From NCBI GenBank assembly GCA_028278525.1, contig JANQEE010000013.1:248001-312000 (forward strand): DNA of 64,000 nt. The letters run 5' to 3'. Shown piece by piece: positions 32,064 through 39,092 of the stretch. The position numbers and the translations under genes were made by a program. This DNA comes from Minwuiaceae bacterium. Lineage in GTDB: Bacteria > Pseudomonadota > Alphaproteobacteria > Minwuiales > Minwuiaceae. The stretch's first letter is position 1; the number at the start of each line of letters is the position of its first letter. Below the pieces are notes generated by a model, which ran no database searches, was not told the DNA's origin, and worked only from the letters and a program-made list of their open reading frames with translations.

Positions 32064-32089
32064 CCTCCTGACAGAATGCTGTCAGGAGG
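32064..32089. promoter_or_regulatory. Candidate operator: 11-bp perfect inverted repeat
   Basis: CCTCCTGACAG (32064-32074), a 4-base centre and CTGTCAGGAGG (32079-32089). It lies between divergently transcribed genes (starts at 31912 and 32137), so a terminator role is unlikely and a dimeric repressor site is the better reading. The cognate regulator is unknown. Confidence 0.45.
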
Positions 32090-32136
32090 CCTGTGCGACG
32101 ATAGCTCATCGCAACCCAATGCATGGAGACGTAACG

Positions 32137-32508
32137 ATGAGCTTCACCCCGGAACACTTCACCGTTTGGACCGAAATCCCGGCCGCCGACCTGGACAGGG
32201 CAATTGCCTTCTACAGCGCGGTTTTCGATACTGAGCTAAACAAGGACGAGACCGGACCGAACCCCTTTGCCATGTTCCCGACCTCCACACCGGGTGGCGT
32301 CGCAGGCCACCTCTATCCTGGCAAGCCCGCCGCCGACGGCGCCGGACCGACCGTGCACCTCGCCTGCCCCGACACGCTGGAAAAGACGCTCGAACGCGTG
32401 AAGAAAGCCGGCGGCCAGGTGATCTCCGACGTCCAAACCATCCCCGCCGGGCGCTTCGCCTATTGCCTCGACACCGAAGGCAATTCGCTCGGCGTATTCT
32501 CGCGCTAG
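32137..32508 (+). CDS. VOC (glyoxalase/bleomycin-resistance fold) family protein
   Basis: A 123-residue single-module vicinal-oxygen-chelate protein: the beta-alpha-beta-beta-beta pattern starts FTVWTEIPAADLDRAIAFYSAVF and ends FAYCLDTEGNSLGVFSR, the characteristic C-terminal DxEGNxxGxF motif. It resembles the YdcR/PhnB-adjacent family that often pairs with a YafY-type regulator, as happens here 145 bp downstream. The start is ATG 32137 with GGAGAC upstream. The metal and substrate are unknown. Confidence 0.88.
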   Translation: MSFTPEHFTVWTEIPAADLDRAIAFYSAVFDTELNKDETGPNPFAMFPTSTPGGVAGHLYPGKPAADGAGPTVHLACPDTLEKTLERVKKAGGQVISDVQTIPAGRFAYCLDTEGNSLGVFSR

Positions 32509-32531
32509 GCTTCGCACGCTAGGCTTCGCAC
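32504..32531. repeat. 14-bp tandem duplication at the VOC gene stop
   Basis: GCTAGGCTTCGCAC occurs twice in direct tandem (32504-32517 and 32518-32531). The first copy contains the TAG stop at 32506, so the duplication supplies a second in-register TAG-containing unit without altering the protein. Confidence 0.85.
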
Positions 32532-32545
32532 GCGATGCTTTCGGA

Positions 32546-32627
32546 CCCGGCCACCCGGGCCCCCGTCCCAACCCCCCAAACAAGGTACCCTCGGGGTGGT
32601 TGGGACGGGGGGGCGGGTGGCCGGGCG
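32546..32627. repeat. Family B GC-rich hairpin repeat, copy 3
   Basis: The arms carry CCCCCGTCCCAACCCCC and GGGGTGGTTGGGACGGGG and outer GGCCACCCGGG/CGGGTGGCC segments. The pairing is nearly perfect and the centre contains GGTACC, as in the copy at 15046. It lies between the VOC gene and the YafY-type regulator, both on the + strand. Confidence 0.88.
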
Positions 32628-32653
32628 CTTCGCCGAAGGCGGACAGACTAGCC

Positions 32654-33337
32654 ATGCGACGCGCCGACCGCCTGTTTCAGATCGTCCAGTACTTGAGGGG
32701 CGGTCGGCTCGTCACCGCGGCGACCCTCGCCGAACGCCTGGAGGTGTCGGAGCGCACCATCTACCGCGACATCGCCGATTTGCAGGCGTCCGGCGTGCCG
32801 ATCGATGGCGAGGCCGGCATCGGCTACATCATGCGCGACGGTTACGACCTGCCGCCCTTGATGTTCACCCGCGACGAGATCGTCGCCCTGGTCGCCGGCG
32901 CCCGCCTGATCCGCGCCTGGGGCGGCGCGGCCATGGCCCGCGCGGCGGAGGAGGCCCTGGTCAAAATCGAATCCGTCCTGCCGGACGCCGAACGCCGCCG
33001 CGCCAACCAGGTCGAGATCCACGCCATGGCCTGGGAGATGACCCCGGCCGTCCGCGCCCGCATCGACGAGATCGAAGCGGCGGTGGAGGCCCGCCGCCGC
33101 CTGACCCTCGCCTACAGAGACGCCGAGGAGCGGAAGACCGAACGCACCGTGCGCCCGCTCGGCCTCTGGTTCTGGGGCAAGGTCTGGACGCTGGTCGCCT
33201 GGTGCGAACTTCGCGACGACTTCCGCATGTTCCGCCTCGACCGCATCGCCGCCATGAACGACGCCGGCGGCCCGTTCCGGCCGGAACGCGGCAAAACGCT
33301 CACCGACTTCTACCGCGCCATGGAGGAAGAGTGCTGA
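32654..33337 (+). CDS. YafY-type transcriptional regulator (HTH_11 plus WYL domains)
   Basis: A 227-residue regulator. An N-terminal HTH (about 5-60, VTAATLAERLEVSERTIYRDI) is followed by a linker and a WYL domain (about 135-220) carrying RRRLTLAYRDAEERKTERTVRPLGLWFWGKVWTLVAW-type strands. WYL domains sense nucleic-acid or small-molecule ligands. Its location beside the VOC gene matches the frequent YafY-VOC pairing. I chose ATG 32654 because upstream codons lie in the family B repeat. Its last codons and stop lie in a 26-bp sequence that recurs at 35918-35943. Confidence 0.85.
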   Translation: MRRADRLFQIVQYLRGGRLVTAATLAERLEVSERTIYRDIADLQASGVPIDGEAGIGYIMRDGYDLPPLMFTRDEIVALVAGARLIRAWGGAAMARAAEEALVKIESVLPDAERRRANQVEIHAMAWEMTPAVRARIDEIEAAVEARRRLTLAYRDAEERKTERTVRPLGLWFWGKVWTLVAWCELRDDFRMFRLDRIAAMNDAGGPFRPERGKTLTDFYRAMEEEC

Positions 33338-33338
33338 G
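33313..33338 (+). repeat. 26-bp direct repeat, copy 1 (end of YafY-type gene)
   Basis: An exact 26-bp match to 35918-35943. Here it encodes the C-terminal codons and TGA stop of the YafY-type regulator. Confidence 0.95.
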
Positions 33339-33394
33339 AGGTCGATCCATCGCCGTCCGGCCGCAAGCCCGGGCGGCGATGGGCCGCGGCCGAG

Positions 33395-33619
33395 CTATTC
33401 CCGCCAATGCACGATTGCGAAGTGGACTATGAAATCATCGTTTCCGATCCGATCGATGCGGAGCGTGTTCGTACCTGCGTTCAGCTGCCTTTAGCTGTTG
33501 TCTGCGGGAGCCTGCATGATATCGAAACCGGGTAATTGATTGTTGTTGATGTAGATTTGGTGATGGCTCGCACCCACAAAAGACATCTGAATTAGCAGGT
33601 AACCGTCATCCGCCAAACC
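33395..33619 (-). pseudogene. Truncated copy of the ~116-residue beta-rich protein family
   Basis: Translated on the minus strand in one frame, 33619-33395 reads GLADDGYLLIQMSFVG, then IYINNNQLPGFDI, an in-frame TAA at 33493-33491, then LNAGTNTLRIDRIGNDDF and HWRE before the stop. This aligns in order with the intact genes at 35994-36344 and 36577-36927. The copy lacks the first ~35 codons, carries one nonsense codon and has a ~10-codon internal deletion. Its left-out N-terminus coincides with the 3' end of the SARP/BTAD gene, whose stop is 16 bp away. Confidence 0.85.
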
Positions 33620-33635
33620 CGTCCCGCCACCGGGA

Positions 33636-35648
33636 TCAGTCGATCCCGATCTCCGACAGCGCCGACCGGAACATCTTCTCCACGTCCGGCGTCAGGTTCG
33701 TATAGCCGGTGATGAAATGGTCCCATCGGTAACCTGGCAGAATCCGGTGAATATGGCCAAGCGCCGTGTCGCGGTCTTCCATCCGGCCGGCCCGGTGGCA
33801 GGCTATGGCGGCAATCGCCTGTGTCTGAACATAGTCGGGGTGCAGCCGGGAGGCCTGCATGGCCAGGTCGGCGGCGGGCTCGAAATCGCTCAGCCTAAAC
33901 AGCGAAATCGCCTGCGTCGCCAGCATGGCGAACCGCGTCGGGTCGATCGGGCTTAGTCCTTTGGCCAGTTCGGTGTGGTCGATCGATTCCTGCGGGTCGC
34001 CGAACTGGCACTTGGCGAAGCCGAGCGAATAGTGCCCCGGTGCGAAATTCGGATCGATCTGCACGCTGTGTTCGATCGAGGCGACGGCGCCCGCCGTCTC
34101 CCCGCCCAGTAGCAGCGCGCGGCCGAACACATAATGGCCGACCGGATCGCTGGCATTGAGCCGCAGGCTCTGGCGCGCCGTTGCCAGCGCCTGCTCCGCC
34201 TCTTCGGCCGGCCGGTCGCTGTAACGTGCGAACACCCGCTGGAAGTGCGTGATGGAGAGGCCCGCATAACCGCGCGCAAAGCTCGGGTCCAGTGCGACCG
34301 ACCGGGCGAACAGTCCGTGCGCGATGTCGTTGTCCTCGCGGTTGGCGCGATAGGCGTGCCACAGGCCGCGGTGAAACGCCGTCCAGGCGTCCATCTCGGC
34401 CGGATCGAATTTCAGCGCGCGCCGGATCTCGGCGGCCAGGACTTCAATGCCGACCGCGACCGCCACGTTGCGGGCGATGTGGTCGCGCGCCTCGAAGATG
34501 TCGTCGGCAACGCAATCGATCTTGTCCGACCAGCAAATGGTTCCCGTTGGAACGTCGCTAAGCTCGACGGTCACCCGCAGCCTGGTGCCGTCCCGTTCGA
34601 CGGCTCCGGACAGGGCATAGCGCGCGCTCAGTCGTGTTTCCACCGCCCCGACGTCGGCCTCCCGCCCGCGCAACTGGAACGTGGAACCGCGCGCGATGAC
34701 GAACAGCGAACGCGAAAGCGAGAGCTGCGTGATTATGTCCTGCGCGATGGCGTCGCCGACCGCGCCGTCGGCCGACGCCTCGTCGCGGCAAAAGAACGGC
34801 AGCACCGCGACGGACGGCCTGGGATCGATAACCCGCGCCTCGGGCGTCTCGGGCTTTACGGTCTCCGGCGCGGCCGGTGCGTCCGTCGCCATGGCCGGCA
34901 TGCCGACGGGCCGCCCGATCTCCCCGGCAACCTTGTCAACCGCGGCGGTCGGAACGGCCTCCGCCTTGAACAGCGCCCGGGCCAGCTCGATCTGGCGCGC
35001 CGCTTCGTCTGCGCGGCCGGACCGGTACAGCAGCCGCACAAAACCCGCGCGGTCGTCGCCGTCCAACGGATTTACATCGCACAACGCGCGCGCCGTCTGA
35101 ACGGCTTTGTCCGGGTCGCCTCCCTGCGCCGACACAAGATGCCTTAAGACCGAAACCCGCGCCTCGCGAACTGTCTGGCGTTCGGCGGCCAGCCACGCTT
35201 CGAAATCGTGACAGTCCGGCAACGTCAGTCCGTCCAGCAAACCGCCCGCCGTGGCCAGCGCCATCCGCTCGTCTTCCGGCACAGCGTCCGGATCGCGCAC
35301 CGCCTGCTGCAGCCGGTGGACATCCAGCGCGTCGGCCGAGGCTTCCAGGCCCACCGTTTGCCGGTCCGTTATCAGCCGAACGTCCGCCGCATCGCCGACA
35401 ACGGCGCGCAGCCGCGACAGGCTCCAGCGCAACGCGGCCCGCGGATCGTCGGGGACTTCCCACAGCAGCGCGCACAGGCGCTGCCGGGTACTGGGTCGGC
35501 CGTTCAGCGCGAGATAGGCGAGCAGCGCTCGGGTCTTGCGCGATCGTGGCAGATCCAGCGGCACGCCGCCCCGCTCCACGGCCACCCCACCCAGCAGCCT
35601 GATCGTCAGGCCGCCGCCATTGCCCGGCATCGCATCCGATCGCTGCAT
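33636..35648 (-). CDS. SARP/BTAD regulator with TolB-like and TPR regions
   Basis: A 670-residue protein. About 14-105 is a winged helix (KTRALLAYLALNG, AALRWSLSRLRAV), 110-250 a BTAD domain, 290-410 a TolB-like/cyclase-associated beta domain (SVAVLPFFC, DIITQLSLSRSLFVIARGS) and 420-660 a run of TPR-like repeats (ALDPSFARGYAGLSITH, QIDPNFAPGHYSLGFAK). No cyclase domain. The N-terminal third is clearly paralogous to the protein at 20657-22711. I chose ATG 35648, since translation before it is not family-like. It is probably a transcription regulator with a C-terminal sensing scaffold; targets are unknown. Confidence 0.82.
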   Translation of the reverse strand: MQRSDAMPGNGGGLTIRLLGGVAVERGGVPLDLPRSRKTRALLAYLALNGRPSTRQRLCALLWEVPDDPRAALRWSLSRLRAVVGDAADVRLITDRQTVGLEASADALDVHRLQQAVRDPDAVPEDERMALATAGGLLDGLTLPDCHDFEAWLAAERQTVREARVSVLRHLVSAQGGDPDKAVQTARALCDVNPLDGDDRAGFVRLLYRSGRADEAARQIELARALFKAEAVPTAAVDKVAGEIGRPVGMPAMATDAPAAPETVKPETPEARVIDPRPSVAVLPFFCRDEASADGAVGDAIAQDIITQLSLSRSLFVIARGSTFQLRGREADVGAVETRLSARYALSGAVERDGTRLRVTVELSDVPTGTICWSDKIDCVADDIFEARDHIARNVAVAVGIEVLAAEIRRALKFDPAEMDAWTAFHRGLWHAYRANREDNDIAHGLFARSVALDPSFARGYAGLSITHFQRVFARYSDRPAEEAEQALATARQSLRLNASDPVGHYVFGRALLLGGETAGAVASIEHSVQIDPNFAPGHYSLGFAKCQFGDPQESIDHTELAKGLSPIDPTRFAMLATQAISLFRLSDFEPAADLAMQASRLHPDYVQTQAIAAIACHRAGRMEDRDTALGHIHRILPGYRWDHFITGYTNLTPDVEKMFRSALSEIGID

Positions 35649-35993
35649 TCGAATTTCACCACCGGTTTCCGACCGGGAAACCTCAATCCCGGCCGGTTTG
35701 CACGATAACCCCGGCGTCAACGCCCCGCAAACGCCATATCGCCGCCCTTTCCCCACTATTGCGGGGGGCTTGAACGTATCGGTTCAAGGGCAGGGCTAAG
35801 GAAAAACCAAGCGTGAAAACGCCGAAAGAGGCGCGAGCGGATCGATGAATGCGACGGGCGGTACCGGCCGCCGCGTCCGTGTCGCAAACCGAACCGTCAG
35901 GCGGTCTTGCGACGACGCCGCGCCATGGAGGAAGAGTGCTGAGGCATTCGCCCACCCATGGCGCACAAGGCGCCGGGAGGCCGAACGGCGGCG
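35649..35993. other. Intergenic region with duplicated gene-end remnant and a palindrome
   Basis: This 345-bp stretch has no convincing gene. It holds an exact 7-bp inverted repeat CTTGAAC-N6-GTTCAAG at 35769-35788, upstream of the SARP/BTAD gene, and the second copy of the 26-bp repeat (35918-35943) that derives from the end of a YafY-type gene. The rest shows no recognised structure. Confidence 0.65.
35918..35943 (+). repeat. 26-bp direct repeat, copy 2 (orphan remnant)
   Basis: Identical to 33313-33338, but here it has no YafY-type gene upstream. It is followed 51 bp later by the stop end of an intact small beta-rich gene, mirroring the layout around copy 1. Confidence 0.95.
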
Positions 35994-36344
35994 CTATTCC
36001 CGCCAATAGATAACCGTGTTGTAGACAACGAAGTCGTCTTGGTCCCCTCTTTCAATTCTGAACGTGTTGTCCCCCTTTTTGAGGAAGCCCTCCGGAATGG
36101 ATTCCATCATCAATTGCGCCGCCTGTGACGCCCCGGGCGCTGGGGACAAAAACCAATTCGGCATTTGTTCGTTGTTGATAAAGGCTTTATGCGACAACGA
36201 GTTCACGCCCGCGACCTGGAGCAACAGCAATGCTGGACCCACGGGCTCAAGATCCCCCTCTATGCCAAACACCGTCTCAACGACGGGATTTGCTTCGGTA
36301 AATGTATGGTTGATGGGAATCCAGTTAAAATCCGATTGGGTCAT
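35994..36344 (-). CDS. Small beta-rich protein of unknown function, family copy A
   Basis: A 116-residue acidic protein with no signal peptide. The order of strands SDFNWIPINHTFTE, LLLLQVAGVNSL, KAFINNEQMPNWFL, GDNTFRIERG and VVYNTVIYWRE suggests a compact beta-sandwich. Copy B (36577-36927) aligns end to end with identical length; the pseudogene at 33395 is a third member. I do not recognise the family. The start is ATG 36344 with GAGGAAC upstream. Base composition is lower in G+C than the chromosomal average of the window. Confidence 0.75.
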   Translation of the reverse strand: MTQSDFNWIPINHTFTEANPVVETVFGIEGDLEPVGPALLLLQVAGVNSLSHKAFINNEQMPNWFLSPAPGASQAAQLMMESIPEGFLKKGDNTFRIERGDQDDFVVYNTVIYWRE

Positions 36345-36576
36345 GATTGTTCCTCGATTCACGTGATGAAAACGATGACCGACGGTCGCCATGCGTTACG
36401 GTGCCCCATCGGGCAATCTCCACTGGGACGACATCGGACACAGTAAGATCGTCGCCGATTTCCATCCGGCCATGCAGGATCGGTATTGTGGCGAATACGC
36501 TCCCCTACAGCGGCCGTGGACCGACAAACTTTGGGCAGCAAACGTGCTCGCGCCCGAGCCTGTTCCCGACCCAAGC

Positions 36577-36927
36577 CTATTCGCGCCAGTGAATGGCCAC
36601 GCCATGGACGGTGAAATCGTCGGCTGCTCCTCTGTCGATCCTGATTGTGTTCGTTCCCTTCTTGAGATAGCCGTCCGGAATATGGTCCATCCACAACTGC
36701 GACGCGCCTGACCCTCCGGGGGCCACGGGCAAGTCCCAGCCCGGCAGGGGTTCGTTGTTGATAAAGATTTTGTGGGCGTACGACCCCACGCCGGAAAACT
36801 GGATAAGCAGGAAAGCGTCATCCAGCGGATTCAGGTTTCCTTCGATGGGGAACTCCATCGTTTTCGAAGGCTCTGGTTCCGTGAACGTGTGAAAGATGGG
36901 AACCCAGTTAAAGTCGGATCGGGCCAT
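36577..36927 (-). CDS. Small beta-rich protein of unknown function, family copy B
   Basis: A 116-residue paralogue of copy A. Shared anchors are SDFNWVPIFHTFTE at the N-terminus, FLLIQFSGVGS, HKIFINNEPLPGW, LKKGTNTIRIDRG and a C-terminal HWRE. The INNE-LPGW loop and the terminal WRE are the most conserved parts. The start is ATG 36927 with GGAGAC upstream. Copy A lies 232 bp downstream, so the two may share a transcript or have separate promoters. It is likely cytoplasmic, since no export signal is visible. Function unknown. Confidence 0.75.
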   Translation of the reverse strand: MARSDFNWVPIFHTFTEPEPSKTMEFPIEGNLNPLDDAFLLIQFSGVGSYAHKIFINNEPLPGWDLPVAPGGSGASQLWMDHIPDGYLKKGTNTIRIDRGAADDFTVHGVAIHWRE

Positions 36928-37152
36928 GACTACGTCTCCAGTGCGATTGATAACACGCGCCAATCAACGATGTGTATGCGTTACGCTTCTACTAAGCATT
37001 CAGATTGCCTAGCAGTACGTCATTCGTATGTTTGATTAAGTAAAGCCAGGATTAACGAACGTGAACCCGAGAAACCGCACAAGGAAAATGCAGCTTTGCA
37101 GTGTACGCGGAGGGGATCTATGAAAACGAAACGCGAGGGCCGGGCCGAAGTC

Positions 37153-38052
37153 TCACCCGGCCTCGTAAAACGCCCGAATGAACTTCCAGGCTTCTTCCGC
37201 GCTCTCGACGAACCGAAAGATCTCCAGATCCCCCGGCTCGATCGCGCCCTCCTCGACCAGCGCCTCGAAATTGACGATCCTCCGCCAATAGGCCTCGCCG
37301 AACAGCAGCACCGGGATCGGCTTGATCTTGCCGGTCTGGATCAGGGTCAGCGCCTCGAACAGTTCGTCCATGGTGCCGAACCCGCCGGGAAAGATCACCA
37401 ACGCCCGGGAGCGCAGCAGGAAATGCATCTTACGCAGCGCGAAATAGTGGAACTGTAAACTGAGCGCCGGCGAGACGTACGGGTTCGGCGCCTGCTCGTG
37501 CGGCAGCACGATGTTGAGGCCGATGCTGAGTTCGCCCGCGTCGGCGGCGCCGCGGTTCGCCGCCTCCATGATGCCCGGCCCGCCGCCGGTGATGATCACG
37601 TAGTCGCGCTTGTCCGGCGTCTCCGCCGCGGCCGCCGCCGAGGCCAGCCGCGCGAATTCGCGCGCCTCGTCGTAATAGCCGACCTTGTCCAGAACCCGTT
37701 GCGCCCGATCGACGCGCCGGCGCGCCTCGGCGTCGTCCGGCGCCTTGGCCAAGGCCGCTTCCGCCGCCGCCAGCCGCGCCTCGGCGCCGACCCTATCGGG
37801 AATCCGCGCGCTGCCGAACACCACGATGGTCGATTCCACCGCGTGGTCCTGCAGGATCAGGTCGGTCTTCAGGAACTCCACCTCCAGCCGCACCGCGCGC
37901 AGCTCGTCGCGCAGCATCAGCTCGGTGTCGGCATAGGCCAGCCGATGGCTCGGCGACCGCGTCTGCGGTGTATCCAGCGCGCGATGCGCCGCCTCGGCAT
38001 CCTCCTCCGCGCTCGGAAACGCCGCCGACCGCCTGTCGTCGTCCTTCGCCAT
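37153..38052 (-). CDS. LOG family protein (TIGR00730-type nucleotide phosphoribohydrolase)
   Basis: A 299-residue Rossmann-like protein. After a charged N-terminal extension (about 1-70), VVFGSARIPD begins the fold. IITGGGPGIMEAANRGA (about 155-171) and FPGGFGTMDELFE (about 222-234) are the two signature motifs; the Arg and Glu of the PGGxGTxxE motif are catalytic in LOG enzymes, which release bases from nucleoside 5'-monophosphates. The long form with an internal helical insertion is common in alphaproteobacteria. It lies 6 bp downstream of a 40-residue membrane protein gene. Cytokinin production cannot be inferred. Confidence 0.88.
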   Translation of the reverse strand: MAKDDDRRSAAFPSAEEDAEAAHRALDTPQTRSPSHRLAYADTELMLRDELRAVRLEVEFLKTDLILQDHAVESTIVVFGSARIPDRVGAEARLAAAEAALAKAPDDAEARRRVDRAQRVLDKVGYYDEAREFARLASAAAAAETPDKRDYVIITGGGPGIMEAANRGAADAGELSIGLNIVLPHEQAPNPYVSPALSLQFHYFALRKMHFLLRSRALVIFPGGFGTMDELFEALTLIQTGKIKPIPVLLFGEAYWRRIVNFEALVEEGAIEPGDLEIFRFVESAEEAWKFIRAFYEAG

Positions 38053-38058
38053 CCTCGC

Positions 38059-38181
38059 TCACGCCGTCTGCTCAGGCCAGAACAACAGCGCCAGTACGAC
38101 CGCCCAGACAACGATCCAGAAGATCCAGGTCGCGTTGGGATGCGCCGCCTGCCATTCCAGAATACGCTTGTGGATCGTCAT
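38059..38181 (-). CDS. Small single-pass membrane protein (40 residues)
   Basis: A short open frame with ATG 38181, preceded by a strong GGGAGG site 10 bases upstream, and TGA at 38061-38059. It encodes a basic N-terminus (MTIHKRILEWQAAHPN), one hydrophobic helix (TWIFWIVVWAVVLALLFW) and a short PEQTA tail. Six bases separate it from the LOG gene start, which suggests an operon. The codon-usage and ribosome-site context support a real gene. Function unknown. Confidence 0.7.
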   Translation of the reverse strand: MTIHKRILEWQAAHPNATWIFWIVVWAVVLALLFWPEQTA

Positions 38182-38365
38182 CGCCCAATCGCCTCCCTAG
38201 CCCAACGCCTGCGAGGACCGGCCGCCGCGGCGCGGAGCGACATCGCCTTGACCCCGCCCATGCAGAGGACGATCTTCCGAACAACCGTCCGCCCGCATTG
38301 ATCTCACTCAAGCGCGACGCCCCGGCGCCATCCGGCTCGATGCGCAACAAGGAAAGGAGCGTCAG

Positions 38366-38764
38366 GTGAGTCTACCGGCAATCGCCGCTGCGCTGATCTT
38401 CACAACCCTCGGCAGCCTGCACGCCGTCTACACACTGTACGACATCGTCAAGCAACCCCGCTATTTCCGCCCGAAGGACCGGACCCTCATCGAAGCCATG
38501 CAGGCGACAAAAATGGCCCTCGCCCCGCAGGGCCACGACTTCTGGTCCGCCCTCCTCGGCTTCCACTTGAGCCACAGCCTCGGCATTATGCTTTTCGCCC
38601 TGCTGATCGCCGTCGCCGACACCTACGCCATCGACTGGCTGATGCCCGTGCTCTCCGCCGTCGGCGCCCTGCTCACCCTCATCGCTTGGCGCTGCTGGTT
38701 TCATGTGCCCATGATCGGTTGCCTGGTCGGCACCGTGCTAATTGCGGTAGCGTGGGTTTTCTAG
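38366..38764 (+). CDS. Integral membrane protein of unknown function
   Basis: A 132-residue hydrophobic protein with about four membrane segments: about 4-26, 62-84, 88-108 and 112-131. The loop between the first two contains KQPRYFRPKDRTLIEAMQ, positively charged, and a GFHLSHSLGIM motif starts the second helix. The start is GTG 38366 with AAGGAGCG upstream. It is divergent from the LOG operon. I know no function for the LSHSLG-type small membrane proteins. Confidence 0.78.
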   Translation: MSLPAIAAALIFTTLGSLHAVYTLYDIVKQPRYFRPKDRTLIEAMQATKMALAPQGHDFWSALLGFHLSHSLGIMLFALLIAVADTYAIDWLMPVLSAVGALLTLIAWRCWFHVPMIGCLVGTVLIAVAWVF

Positions 38765-39092
38765 ATCACTTAGCTCATTCTGACCCGTATTGTCTTGGCT
38801 TCGAAAACTTCACACAGTGAGTAGCCAATGAGTTCCAGCCTGGAACTATTGTATACCGCAATCAGTATTAAAGCGCCGGCAGTCACATGCGCCCTACAAT
38901 TTAGAACTTGTGACATTTACAAGGGCGGCAATCTCTTCAAACCTACACAAGGCAAATAGACTACGTCTGAATACCAAACGCACTTTACTCGTTTGAGATT
39001 CTGTGTACAGTTTATCGCCCTGCGTGCAAGTCAGAATGCGCAATATAACAATACCTCGCCACTCTTGAGGACGAGGAATTAGGGGAAACACC
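38765..39092. other. AT-richer intergenic region at the left edge of the low-GC island
   Basis: A 328-bp stretch with no convincing gene; a 66-codon minus-strand frame at 38894 lacks any ribosome site or recognisable content. Base composition falls from GC-rich to AT-rich near 38780. It contains the left member (38865-38882) of an imperfect 18-bp repeat also found at 41918-41935. Confidence 0.65.
38865..38882 (+). repeat. Imperfect 18-bp direct repeat, left copy (island boundary candidate)
   Basis: GTATTA followed by a GCGCCGGC-containing half; it matches 41918-41935 at 15 of 18 positions in the same orientation. The pair brackets the AT-rich three-gene island. Confidence 0.4.

Noticed and set aside
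36391-36711. A 106-codon + strand frame between the two small beta-rich genes
   Set aside because: It overlaps the end of copy B on the other strand, has no ribosome site and shows no similarity to neighbours.
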